Shown here: one piece after another, positions 1-6,532 of the stretch | Numbering within the stretch: the stretch's first letter is position 1 | How the letters are laid out: every line of letters begins with the position of its first letter | Source: Planctomycetia bacterium | Lineage (GTDB): Bacteria; Planctomycetota; Planctomycetia; Pirellulales; UBA1268 | Direction of reading: 5' to 3' | DNA: 8,549 bases | Assembly (NCBI GenBank): GCA_009923125.1 | Contig: RFUD01000082.1 | Span: forward strand, 1-8,549 | Notes under the pieces: model-generated | What the model saw: the letters and a program-made list of their open reading frames with translations, nothing else | Database searches by the model: none | What the model was told of the DNA's origin: nothing | Position numbers and translations under genes: made by a program

Positions 1-54
1 AGGGAGTCGTTGAGGACTATCGGCGCCTGATCAAAACCCACGAGTCCTGTACTC
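1..54. other. Left-edge stretch with no supported gene
   Basis: This stretch lies downstream of the regulator's stop codon. A plus-strand frame is open from base 3 to a TGA at 162-164, running antisense into the end of the regulator, and could be the tail of a gene to the left. It is too short to recognise. No convincing terminator is visible. Confidence 0.3.
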
Positions 55-1005
55 TCAACACGACCGGAGTCGAGCATGCCTACCGCCGGCTCCGAATGCG
101 GATGGTTTTCGCATGCCCTGCTCTCCGACGAAGGCGCGCGGGGAGATGCCGGCGACGCGTTTGAAGGCGCGGGAGAATTGCGAGGGGTCGGCGAAGCCCA
201 GGCGGGCGGCGGTCTGCTGCACCTGGAGACGTTCGTGCGTGAGGAGATCCGCGGCGAGGGCCATCCGCTGGCGCAAGAGTTCCTGATAGGGGCTCGTGGT
301 GCCGTAGCGACGGAAGAGCCGGCAGGCGTAAGCCGTGGAGATCCCGAACTCGTCGGCAGCCTGCGCGACCGACACGAGCCGTTCGCGGGCCGCGGCCAGG
401 AATTGCTGGAACCGCTCGAACGTCGCGAAGGCGACGCCGTCAGCCGTGTCGGAGGGTTGGGCGAGCTCGCGGACTTTCGTGAGCAATACGCCGAGGAGTT
501 GCGAGCAGAGGGTCTGGCTGTGCGCCGAGTGGGCGAGACCACATTGCTGGAGGAGGTCGAAAATCGCCCGGATCTCGCGCGGGCGGCCGACGGTGGCGTA
601 ACTTCCCGGGCCCAGCCGCGCGGCGCGCAGGAGGCGGATCGCGTCGCGGCCGACGAAATCGACGTAGTACTTCCGCAGCCTGTGCCGGCGGTCGGTGCGG
701 ATGGCGTGCGGGATGCCGGGGCCGTACGAGAACACGGTGCCGGCGGTGAGCGGGATCTCGGCGGCGGCGAGCGCGAGCTTCCCCCGGCCTGCGGCGACGA
801 ATTCGACGCAGCAGTACGGAAAATCATCACGGGCCACGACGTAGTCGCCGCGAACCCGTTCTTCGCCGCCACACACCACGGTGAGCGGTCCACGGTGGGC
901 CGGCCGGACGTCGAGGAAGTAGCGGCGGGCCGTCACGACCTGCCGCGACACGAAGGCCGGCAAGCGCCGGCGGCGGGCTGGCAAGGGTGTACGGGAGGCG
1001 GTCAT
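55..1005 (-). CDS. AraC-family transcriptional regulator
   Basis: Predicted DNA-binding regulator of 316 residues. The C-terminal part (about residues 195-295) has the paired helix-turn-helix layout of AraC/XylS proteins: VSVAQAADEFGIS, then an S..Y.CRLFRRY recognition segment, the linker Y.ELLRQRMALAADLL, and the second HTH ending in GFADPSQFSRAFKRVAGISPRAF. The N-terminal part (about 40-115) looks like an AraC_binding cupin effector domain, with a GPGIPHAI segment typical of the family. I chose the ATG at 1005; the frame extends upstream only to a TTG at 1035, and that stretch lies over the repeated operator-like DNA. About 20 basic residues follow the HTH at the C-terminus. It is transcribed divergently from the sugar operon 75 bp away and is the obvious candidate regulator, probably an activator responding to the sugar or a pathway intermediate. 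Family assignment is firm; effector and targets are inferred. Confidence 0.93.
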   Translation of the reverse strand: MTASRTPLPARRRRLPAFVSRQVVTARRYFLDVRPAHRGPLTVVCGGEERVRGDYVVARDDFPYCCVEFVAAGRGKLALAAAEIPLTAGTVFSYGPGIPHAIRTDRRHRLRKYYVDFVGRDAIRLLRAARLGPGSYATVGRPREIRAIFDLLQQCGLAHSAHSQTLCSQLLGVLLTKVRELAQPSDTADGVAFATFERFQQFLAAARERLVSVAQAADEFGISTAYACRLFRRYGTTSPYQELLRQRMALAADLLTHERLQVQQTAARLGFADPSQFSRAFKRVAGISPRAFVGEQGMRKPSAFGAGGRHARLRSC

Positions 1006-1008
1006 GAA

Positions 1009-1039
1009 GGTCAAGAATAGCCATGGGGCGGTCAAGAAT
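1009..1039. promoter_or_regulatory. Direct-repeat candidate operator for the AraC-family regulator
   Basis: Two identical copies of GGTCAAGAAT lie at 1009-1018 and 1030-1039, start to start 21 bp apart, or two helical turns on the same DNA face. A third near copy, GGTCATGAA (one mismatch), abuts at 1000-1008 and covers the regulator's start codon. Tandem half-sites spaced by about 21 bp are what AraC-family proteins with two HTH motifs are known to bind. The site sits in the 75-bp gap between the divergent regulator and the operon, so it could serve both autorepression and activation. The repeat is directly visible; its use as an operator is inference. Confidence 0.55.
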
Positions 1040-1044
1040 CATCA

Positions 1045-1074
1045 TTCCGGATGACCGTGGGGCCGGGCTATGCT
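1045..1074 (+). promoter_or_regulatory. Weak candidate promoter of the sugar operon
   Basis: A TATGCT hexamer at 1069-1074 (4 of 6 to the -10 consensus) is preceded 18 bp upstream by a very poor -35 (TTCCGG, 1045-1050), with the direct repeat ending 5 bp before it. A poor -35 beside an activator site is the usual form of an AraC-dependent promoter. Transcription would start close to the ATG at 1081, giving an almost leaderless mRNA. Matches this weak occur by chance, so this is only a suggestion. Confidence 0.22.
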
Positions 1075-1080
1075 GCCGCT

Positions 1081-2331
1081 ATGAAACTCCTTCCCAGACT
1101 GTCGTTCGGTGTCGGCGATCGCTTTGCCCACGAAGCCGAGGCGCACCTCGAGGCGTTCGAGCAACTCGCCAAGCGAGGGGTCGTCGTCGCCCCGGTGTGG
1201 AACAAGTCGAACCGCGAGCATTCGTTCATCGGCAGCGAGCCCGCCAGCGTGCGGGCGGCGGCTGCGCGGGCGGTGGCGACACGCCGCTGGCCGCACCCCT
1301 GGTTCGTCGACGCCGACCACATCAGGCTCGAGACGGTCGACCGGTTCCTCGAATCGAGCGATTTTTTCACGATCGACGTTGCCGATTCGATCGGCAGGCA
1401 GGCACCCGCAGCCGACGTCGAGGCGTTCGTAGCCCGGCACCCCGAGCTTGCCAAGCCGCTGGCCGTGCCGGGGATCACGAAGGTGATCCGTTTGTCGGAG
1501 GATGCGGTGGCTCGGATTGCCGGCAGATACCTGCTCGCCTGTCGCGAGGCCGGTGCGATCTGGCGGCATATCGAGCACGCCCGCGGGGGTGACGTCGTGA
1601 TCGAGGTCAGCATGGACGAGACCGACGAGCCACAGACGCCGCCGGATCTGCTCGTGATCCTCGCGCTGCTCGCCGAAGAGAGGATTCCGCTGCAGACGAT
1701 CGCCCCCAAGTTCACCGGACGGTTCAACAAGGGCGTGGACTATGTCGGCGATGTGTCCCGCTTCGAGCAGGAGTTTTCCGATGACATCGCCGTGTGCGCG
1801 TACGCGGCGGCCCAGTACGGGCTTCCGCAGTCGCTCAAGTTGTCGGTGCATTCCGGCAGCGACAAGTTCTCCCTCTATCCCGTGATCCGTCGGACGCTCG
1901 CCCGCACCGGCGCCGGCGTCCACCTGAAGACGGCGGGCACGACGTGGCTCGAGGAGGTGATCGGCCTGGCCGAGTCCGGCGGCGATGGCCTGGCGCTCGT
2001 GAAGGAGATCTATGCCTATGCCCTCGATCACGTCGACGAGTTCTGTGCGCCCTATGCTGCCGTGATTGACATCGATCGCCGCCGGCTGCCGTCGGCCGCG
2101 GAGGTGGCCGCCTGGGATGGACCGCGTTTTGCCGCCTCCATCCGGCACGTGCCTGCGAACCCAGCCTTCAATCCGCACATGCGGCAGCTGCTGCATGTCT
2201 CGTTCAAGGTGGCTGCCAAGCACGGGGTCCGGTACACCGACCTGCTCCAGGCGAATCGAGCGATCGTGGCGCGGCAGGTCACCGACAACATCTTGGACCG
2301 CCACCTCGTCCCCTTGTTTCTCGATCCGTAA
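1081..2331 (+). CDS. uxaE: Tagaturonate/fructuronate epimerase-family protein (UxaE-like), short form
   Basis: Protein of 416 residues related to UxaE, the metal-dependent enzyme that interconverts D-tagaturonate and D-fructuronate by C4 epimerisation in Thermotoga. Family blocks recalled from TM0440 are visible in order: SFGVGDRF (8-15), VDADH (76-80), FFTIDVADSIG (95-105), EVSMDETDEP (175-184), KFTGRFNKGVDYVGD (210-224), HSGSDKFSLYP (257-267), HLKTAGTTWLE (281-291) and MRQLLHVSF (367-375). Compared with my memory of TM0440, homology starts almost at residue 1, so roughly 80-90 N-terminal residues of the Thermotoga form are absent. I chose the ATG at 1081 because MKLLPRLSFG leads straight into the first block; an in-frame ATG at 1051 adds ten unconvincing residues. 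No Shine-Dalgarno site is evident. First gene of the operon; the next gene starts 28 bp on. The family is well supported. The exact substrate (tagaturonate, or a deoxy analogue made from L-fucose) is inferred from the neighbours. Confidence 0.8.
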   Translation: MKLLPRLSFGVGDRFAHEAEAHLEAFEQLAKRGVVVAPVWNKSNREHSFIGSEPASVRAAAARAVATRRWPHPWFVDADHIRLETVDRFLESSDFFTIDVADSIGRQAPAADVEAFVARHPELAKPLAVPGITKVIRLSEDAVARIAGRYLLACREAGAIWRHIEHARGGDVVIEVSMDETDEPQTPPDLLVILALLAEERIPLQTIAPKFTGRFNKGVDYVGDVSRFEQEFSDDIAVCAYAAAQYGLPQSLKLSVHSGSDKFSLYPVIRRTLARTGAGVHLKTAGTTWLEEVIGLAESGGDGLALVKEIYAYALDHVDEFCAPYAAVIDIDRRRLPSAAEVAAWDGPRFAASIRHVPANPAFNPHMRQLLHVSFKVAAKHGVRYTDLLQANRAIVARQVTDNILDRHLVPLFLDP

Positions 2332-2359
2332 GTCAGGCGAAGGCCCGCCAGCCGCCAGC

Positions 2360-3175
2360 ATGCAATCCGCAGTCACGATCTGCCTCGTGCCTGAAGCCCG
2401 CCAGGGGCCGTTCGTGTTTCACGACGGCCTCGAGGCCGGCTGTCGCGCCGCGGCGGAACTCGGCTTTGACGGCGTGGAGATTTTTCCCGACTCCGCTGCC
2501 GGCTTCGAAGGTTCCGGCGTGGCGGGATGTCTGGCAGCCTCCGGGCTCGCGCTCGCCGCCGTGGGCAGTGGTGCCGGGTGGGTGAAGCACAAGTTGCACC
2601 TGTGCCATCCGGATCCCACGGTCCGGGCCGAGGCCGTCTCGTTCGTCGGCGAACTCGTCGATCGGGCCGGCGACCTGGGGGCACCGGTGATCATCGGCTC
2701 GATGCAGGGCCGCAGCGAAGGAGACGTGACCAGGGAGCAGGCGCTCGCCCTGCTGGCGGATGCTCTCGACGCGCTCGGCGCCCGGGCCGCCCGGCATGGC
2801 CAGGTGGTGCTCTACGAGCCGCTGAATCGCTACGAGTCGAACCTCTTCAATCGTCAGGCTGACGCGGTGGAATTCCTGGGGGCGCATCGCATCGCCAATG
2901 TGAAACTCCTCTGCGATCTCTTTCACATGAACATCGAGGAGGCGGACATGGCGGGTGTGATCGAGGCCTGCGGGAGCGCGGTCGGCCACGTGCATTGGGC
3001 GGATTCCAACCGCCAGGCGATCGGCTGCGGCCATACCGCGGTCGGGCCGATCGTCGACGCACTCAGGCGAATCGGCTATCACGGCTTCCTGTCGGCCGAG
3101 GTGTTTCCGGCCCCGACGTCTCTCGCCGCCGCCCGACAGAGCATCGAGAGTTTTCGCACGTTCACGAAAGGCTGA
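2360..3175 (+). CDS. TIM-barrel sugar isomerase/epimerase, D-tagatose 3-epimerase-like
   Basis: Protein of 271 residues in the xylose-isomerase-like TIM-barrel family (AP_endonuc_2). All four metal ligands expected of the D-tagatose/psicose 3-epimerase and hydroxypyruvate isomerase group are present: E153 (YEPLNRYE), D186 (CDLFHMN), H212 (HVHWADS) and E247 (SAEVFP). From memory of the Pseudomonas cichorii enzyme (E152, D185, H211, E246) these align with an offset of one. The residues contacting the O1-O3 end of the ketose (E158, H188, R217 there) also appear, as E159, H189 and R218. The substrate is therefore probably a ketose with a hydroxymethyl-ketone end, such as tagatose or tagaturonate. 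The ATG at 2360 is the first codon giving homology; upstream sequence in this frame is a shadow of the previous gene. Second gene of the operon, followed by fucU after 3 bp. Alternatives are hydroxypyruvate isomerase or an unassigned epimerase. Fold and metal site are confident; the reaction is not known. Confidence 0.82.
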   Translation: MQSAVTICLVPEARQGPFVFHDGLEAGCRAAAELGFDGVEIFPDSAAGFEGSGVAGCLAASGLALAAVGSGAGWVKHKLHLCHPDPTVRAEAVSFVGELVDRAGDLGAPVIIGSMQGRSEGDVTREQALALLADALDALGARAARHGQVVLYEPLNRYESNLFNRQADAVEFLGAHRIANVKLLCDLFHMNIEEADMAGVIEACGSAVGHVHWADSNRQAIGCGHTAVGPIVDALRRIGYHGFLSAEVFPAPTSLAAARQSIESFRTFTKG

Positions 3176-3178
3176 CCC

Positions 3179-3634
3179 ATGCTCAATGGATCCTTGTTGC
3201 ACCCCAAGATTCTCCGGATTCTCGCGCAGGCGGGGCATCACTCGCAGGTGTTGATCGCCGACGGCAACTACCCGGCGGCGAACAAGCGCGGGCCCAGGGC
3301 CGCGCTCGTGTCGCTCCAGCTCATGCCCGGCGTGCCGACCGTGGCCCAGGTGTTCGAGGCGATTTTAGGCGCGGTGCGGATCGACGAGGTGCACACGATG
3401 GGCGTCGACCGCAGCGATTCCTACGCCGCCGCCACGCCGGGCGATCCGCCTGTGTGGGCCGACTATCGGCGCATCCTCGCCGCCGCCAAGTCGCCCTGCG
3501 AGCTCACGCCGATCGTGAAGTGGGATTTTTACAAGGCCGTGGCTTCGGACGACCACGTGCTCACGATCCAGACCGCCGACACGCAGCCGTGGGCGAATCT
3601 GCTGCTTTCGGTCGGCTGCCGCACATTCGGGTGA
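3179..3634 (+). CDS. fucU: L-fucose mutarotase (FucU/RbsD family)
   Basis: Small protein of 151 residues (E. coli FucU is 140), predicted cytoplasmic. It speeds interconversion of the alpha and beta anomers of L-fucose or a related sugar so that the following dehydrogenase receives the right one. Visible family features are the N-terminal MLNGSLLHPKILRILAQAGH (H20, the family's catalytic histidine position), IADGNYPA (26-33, with D28), and the late FYKA (117-120) that matches the conserved FY of FucU. The C-terminal TAD...NLLLSVG replaces the usual TGE...NILLKKG. L-galactose shares the ring configuration of L-fucose and is a plausible alternative substrate. It begins 3 bp after the preceding stop, with a weak AAGG 7 bp upstream of the ATG, and ends 4 bp before the dehydrogenase. 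The family call is firm; FucU is preferred to RbsD because of the FY motif and the context. Confidence 0.88.
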   Translation: MLNGSLLHPKILRILAQAGHHSQVLIADGNYPAANKRGPRAALVSLQLMPGVPTVAQVFEAILGAVRIDEVHTMGVDRSDSYAAATPGDPPVWADYRRILAAAKSPCELTPIVKWDFYKAVASDDHVLTIQTADTQPWANLLLSVGCRTFG

Positions 3635-3638
3635 CACG

Positions 3639-4601
3639 ATGCACACGCGCTCCCTCGGCACGACAGGCCTCGAGGTTCCGATCCTCGCGTTCGGCGCGAG
3701 TTCGCTCGGTCAGGAGTTTCGTTCGATCACGCTCGACGAGGCCTTGGACAGCGTCCGGACGGCGCTCGAGTGCGGCATGCGGCTCATCGACACGAGCCCG
3801 TTCTACGGCCGGGGCATGAGCGAGGTTCTGCTCGGCGTGGCGCTGCGATCGATACCACGGAATGAGTACCTCTTGTGTACGAAGCTCGGCCGCTACGACC
3901 TCTCGCACTTCGACTTCTCCGCCAAGCGGGTGGCCGAGAGCGTCGACGTTTCCCTCCACAGGCTGGGCACCGACCACCTCGACATCGTCCTCTGCCACGA
4001 CATCGAATTCGTGCCGCTCCGGCAGATCGTGGAGGAGACCCTGCCCGCCCTGCGGCGGGTCCAGCAGGCGGGCAAGGTGCGGTTCATCGGCTTCAGCGGG
4101 TATCCCCAGAAGATTTTCCGCGCCATCTGCGACCAGGCTGGCGTGGACTGCGTGCTCAATTACAACCAGTACACGCTGCAAAATACGCGGTTTGCCGACG
4201 AGACGATTCCGTATCTGGAGGCCAAGGGGATCGGGGTGATGAGCGCGGGTCCGTTCAGTGCCCGGTTGCTCACCGACGCCCCACTCCCGGCGTGGCTCAA
4301 GGAGCCGGAGGCGGTCAAGGCGGCGGCACGACAGGCCGCAGACCTGTGCCGGGCCCGCGGCAGCTCGATCGCGAAACTCGCGATCCAGTTCGCGATCGCC
4401 CATCCCCGGATCGCGACGACCGTTGCGGGCAGCGCGAACCCCGCCAACATCCGGGCCTGGGCCGAATGGGCGGCCGAGCCGATCGACCAGGATCTCCTGC
4501 GCGACGTGCAGGCGATCTTCGCGCCGGTGAAGAACATCGGCCACTCCGAGGGCCTGCCGGAGAACAATGAGGTTCGCATCGACCGGCCGTTGATGCCATG
4601 A
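3639..4601 (+). CDS. Aldo/keto reductase, L-galactose/L-fucose 1-dehydrogenase-like
   Basis: Complete 320-residue aldo-keto reductase, predicted cytoplasmic and NAD(P)-dependent. The AKR catalytic tetrad is visible as D51 (LIDTSPFYG), Y56, K82 (LCTKLGRY) and H120 (VLCHDIEF). Further family marks are the opening LGTTGLEVPILAFGASSLG, KVRFIGFSGYP in mid-protein, NYNQYTLQNTRF, and the late IAKLAIQFAIAHPRIATTVAGSANPANI, which forms the cofactor phosphate side. Overall it resembles plant L-galactose dehydrogenase and bacterial L-fucose (D-threo-aldose 1-) dehydrogenases, which oxidise the anomeric carbon to the 1,5- or 1,4-lactone. That reading is reinforced by the mutarotase just upstream and the lactonase just downstream. 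The ATG at 3639 follows the fucU stop by 4 bp; the stop overlaps the next ATG in an ATGA junction, implying translational coupling. Family confidence is high; the choice between L-galactose and L-fucose is open. Confidence 0.87.
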   Translation: MHTRSLGTTGLEVPILAFGASSLGQEFRSITLDEALDSVRTALECGMRLIDTSPFYGRGMSEVLLGVALRSIPRNEYLLCTKLGRYDLSHFDFSAKRVAESVDVSLHRLGTDHLDIVLCHDIEFVPLRQIVEETLPALRRVQQAGKVRFIGFSGYPQKIFRAICDQAGVDCVLNYNQYTLQNTRFADETIPYLEAKGIGVMSAGPFSARLLTDAPLPAWLKEPEAVKAAARQAADLCRARGSSIAKLAIQFAIAHPRIATTVAGSANPANIRAWAEWAAEPIDQDLLRDVQAIFAPVKNIGHSEGLPENNEVRIDRPLMP

Positions 4602-5437
4602 GAGCCATGAGAATCGACTCCCACCAGCATTTTTGGAACTACTCGGCCGCCGAATACCCATGGATCGGTGCGGGGATGGAACGGCTGGCCCGCGATCATC
4701 TGCCGGCGGACCTCGAGGCCGTGGCGCGTCCGGTGGGCGTCGTGGGCAGCGTAGCCGTGCAGGCACGGCAGTCGCTGGTCGAGAGCCGATGGCTGCTGGC
4801 GCTTGCCAGGGAGCATGCGTTCATTCGCGGCGTCGTCGGCTGGGTGGATCTGCGGAGCGAGCGGGTTGCCGACGATCTGGCGGCACTTGCCCCCGACGAG
4901 AAATTCGTGGGCGTCCGGCATGTCGTCCAGGATGAGGCCGATCCGCGGTTCCTCGTCGGGGAGGCGTTCGTGCGGGGCGTGCGGACGCTGCACCAGTTCG
5001 GACTGACGTACGACCTTCTGCTCTATCCGCACCAACTGCGGTCCGCGATCGAACTCGTGGGCGTGCTTCCCGAGCAGCCGTTCGTGCTCGACCATCTGGC
5101 CAAGCCACGGATGAAGGCGGGAGAGATCGCGGACTGGCAGCGCGACATCGAGGCCCTCGCGCGTCATGAGAACGTGTGCTGCAAGGTGTCCGGGCTGGTC
5201 ACGGAGGCGGTGTGGCGGCAGTGGAAGCGGGCTGATTTTCGACCGTATCTCGACGTGGCGATCGCGGCGTTCGGCCCGGAGCGGCTGATGTTCGGCAGCG
5301 ACTGGCCCGTGTGCCTGCTCTCCGCCGAGTATGCCGACGTGGTGGGCATCGTGGAGGAGTTCATCGAGACGCTCTCACCAACCGAGCAAGACCGAATCTG
5401 GAGCGGAACTGCCAGCCGCTTCTATGGATTGACGTAG
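4598..5437 (+). CDS. COG3618 amidohydrolase, L-galactono-/L-fucono-lactonase-like
   Basis: Protein of 279 residues in the amidohydrolase superfamily (Amidohydro_2, COG3618), whose characterised members hydrolyse sugar lactones such as L-fucono-1,5-lactone, L-galactono-1,5-lactone and L-rhamnonolactone. Visible marks are the strand-1 HxH in DSHQHFW (H9, H11), VQARQS (54-59), GVRHVVQ (105-111), LDHLAKP (164-170, with H166), CKVSGL (195-200) and the strand-8 aspartate in MFGSDWPV (D235). Its likely job is to open the lactone made by the preceding dehydrogenase to the free aldonate. The ATG at 4598 overlaps the upstream stop by 4 bp. A second in-frame ATG at 4607 gives MRIDSHQHFW, the commonest start in this family, and could be the true start. 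A 28-bp gap precedes the next gene. The lactonase assignment is well supported by context; the exact lactone is not fixed. Confidence 0.86.
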   Translation: MRAMRIDSHQHFWNYSAAEYPWIGAGMERLARDHLPADLEAVARPVGVVGSVAVQARQSLVESRWLLALAREHAFIRGVVGWVDLRSERVADDLAALAPDEKFVGVRHVVQDEADPRFLVGEAFVRGVRTLHQFGLTYDLLLYPHQLRSAIELVGVLPEQPFVLDHLAKPRMKAGEIADWQRDIEALARHENVCCKVSGLVTEAVWRQWKRADFRPYLDVAIAAFGPERLMFGSDWPVCLLSAEYADVVGIVEEFIETLSPTEQDRIWSGTASRFYGLT

Positions 5438-5465
5438 GGCCGCGCCGCGCACGAAAGCCAACCCC

Positions 5466-6497
5466 ATGCAAGCTCTGCTCCTCGAACAGCCGAAAACGTT
5501 TCGCCTCATCGACATCCCCGAGCCGCCCGCCCCCGGTCCGGGCGAGGCGGTCGTGCGGGTGCATGCGGTGGGGATCTGCGGCACCGACTACGGCGGCTAC
5601 CTCGGCAAGATGCCCTTCTTCAGCTACCCACGGATTCCGGGGCATGAACTGGGGGTCGAGGTGGTGGCCGTGGGTCCGGGTGTCACCGCCGTGCAGCCGG
5701 GCGACCGCTGCTGCGTCGAGCCCTACATCAACTGCCAGCGGTGTTCCTCCTGCCAGCGCGGCCTCACCAACTGCTGCGAGCACCACCAGACGCTCGGCGT
5801 CCACTGCGACGGCGGCCTGCGTCCCCTGTTCACGGTGCCGGCCCGCAAACTGCATCCGTCGCCGCGTCTCTCGCACGCCCAAAACGCGCTCGTCGAGACG
5901 CTCGCAATCGGCTGCCATGCGGTGGATCGAGCGGCACCCAGGGAGGGCGAGACGGTGCTCGTGATCGGTGCGGGCCCGATCGGCCTCTCCGCCCTCGAGT
6001 TCGCGAAGCTCTCCGGGGCCCGGGTGATCGTGATGGACACGGCCGCCAGCCGTCTGGCGTTCGTCCGCGAGAAGATGGGCGTCGCCGACACGGTGGCTGC
6101 AAGCGGCACGGACGCCGACGAGGCCGAGATCGCGAGGCTCACCGCCGGCCGAATGTGCGAGATCGTGATCGACGCCACCGGGAGCAACGTCAGCATGGGG
6201 AACGCCCTCCGGCTGTGCAGCTTCGGCGGCCGGTTGGTGTATGTCGGCATCACGCAGGCCGAGGTGTCGTTTCCGCACGCGCCCGTCATGCACCGGCGGG
6301 AACTGACGCTCCTCGCCAGCCGCAACGCGCTGTCGCGTGATTTCGCGAGGATCATCGGCCTCATCGAAGACGGTCGGATCGACACGCGGCCCTGGATCAC
6401 GCACCACGTGCCGTTCGGCGACACGATCGGGGTGTTTCCCACGCTCCTCGAGCCGGCGAGCGGCGTGATCAAGGCCGTGGTCGAGATGCCGGCCTGA
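5466..6497 (+). CDS. Zinc alcohol dehydrogenase, RspB/L-galactonate 5-dehydrogenase (LgoD)-like
   Basis: Complete 343-residue medium-chain zinc dehydrogenase. Catalytic zinc ligands are C38 (GICGTD) and H60-E61 (PGHE), with a further acidic residue at E144. The structural zinc quartet is C90, C93, C96 and C104. The Rossmann motif GAGPIGL lies at 168-174, and the acidic D191 at the end of beta-2 suggests NAD rather than NADP. The segment PFFSYPRIPGHE and the CQRGLTNCCE region closely resemble E. coli LgoD (YjjN), which oxidises L-galactonate to D-tagaturonate, and its relative RspB. Last in the operon, it would act on the aldonate released by the lactonase and hand a 5-keto acid to the UxaE-like epimerase. 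L-fuconate, which is 6-deoxy-L-galactonate, is an alternative substrate. No clear terminator follows. The family is certain; the substrate is inferred from similarity and neighbours. Confidence 0.86.
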   Translation: MQALLLEQPKTFRLIDIPEPPAPGPGEAVVRVHAVGICGTDYGGYLGKMPFFSYPRIPGHELGVEVVAVGPGVTAVQPGDRCCVEPYINCQRCSSCQRGLTNCCEHHQTLGVHCDGGLRPLFTVPARKLHPSPRLSHAQNALVETLAIGCHAVDRAAPREGETVLVIGAGPIGLSALEFAKLSGARVIVMDTAASRLAFVREKMGVADTVAASGTDADEAEIARLTAGRMCEIVIDATGSNVSMGNALRLCSFGGRLVYVGITQAEVSFPHAPVMHRRELTLLASRNALSRDFARIIGLIEDGRIDTRPWITHHVPFGDTIGVFPTLLEPASGVIKAVVEMPA

Positions 6498-6532
6498 TAG
6501 CGGGCCAACCGCGGCGGCGGTCATGGCGAGGG

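Noticed and set aside
42..54. Small inverted repeat GAGT-CCTGT-ACTC just past the regulator's stop, considered as its terminator
   Set aside because: Only 4 bp of stem and a poor T-run after it on the minus strand.
76..1020. Plus-strand frame of 314 codons opposite the AraC-family gene
   Set aside because: Antisense shadow; the minus strand encodes an intact cupin and double HTH protein.
1033..1035. TTG start at 1035 for the AraC-family gene, adding 10 residues
   Set aside because: The extension is encoded by the repeated operator-like DNA (it reads FLTFMTA because of the repeats) and an ATG is available at 1005.
1042..2376. Long minus-strand frame (444 codons) opposite the UxaE-like gene
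   Set aside because: Mirror frame of a high-GC gene; the plus strand has clear family motifs over the same bases and this translation is Arg/Gly/Asp-rich without domains.
3561..4766. Minus-strand frame of 401 codons opposite the aldo-keto reductase
   Set aside because: GC-driven open frame with no recognisable domain; the plus-strand AKR with its catalytic tetrad explains the region.
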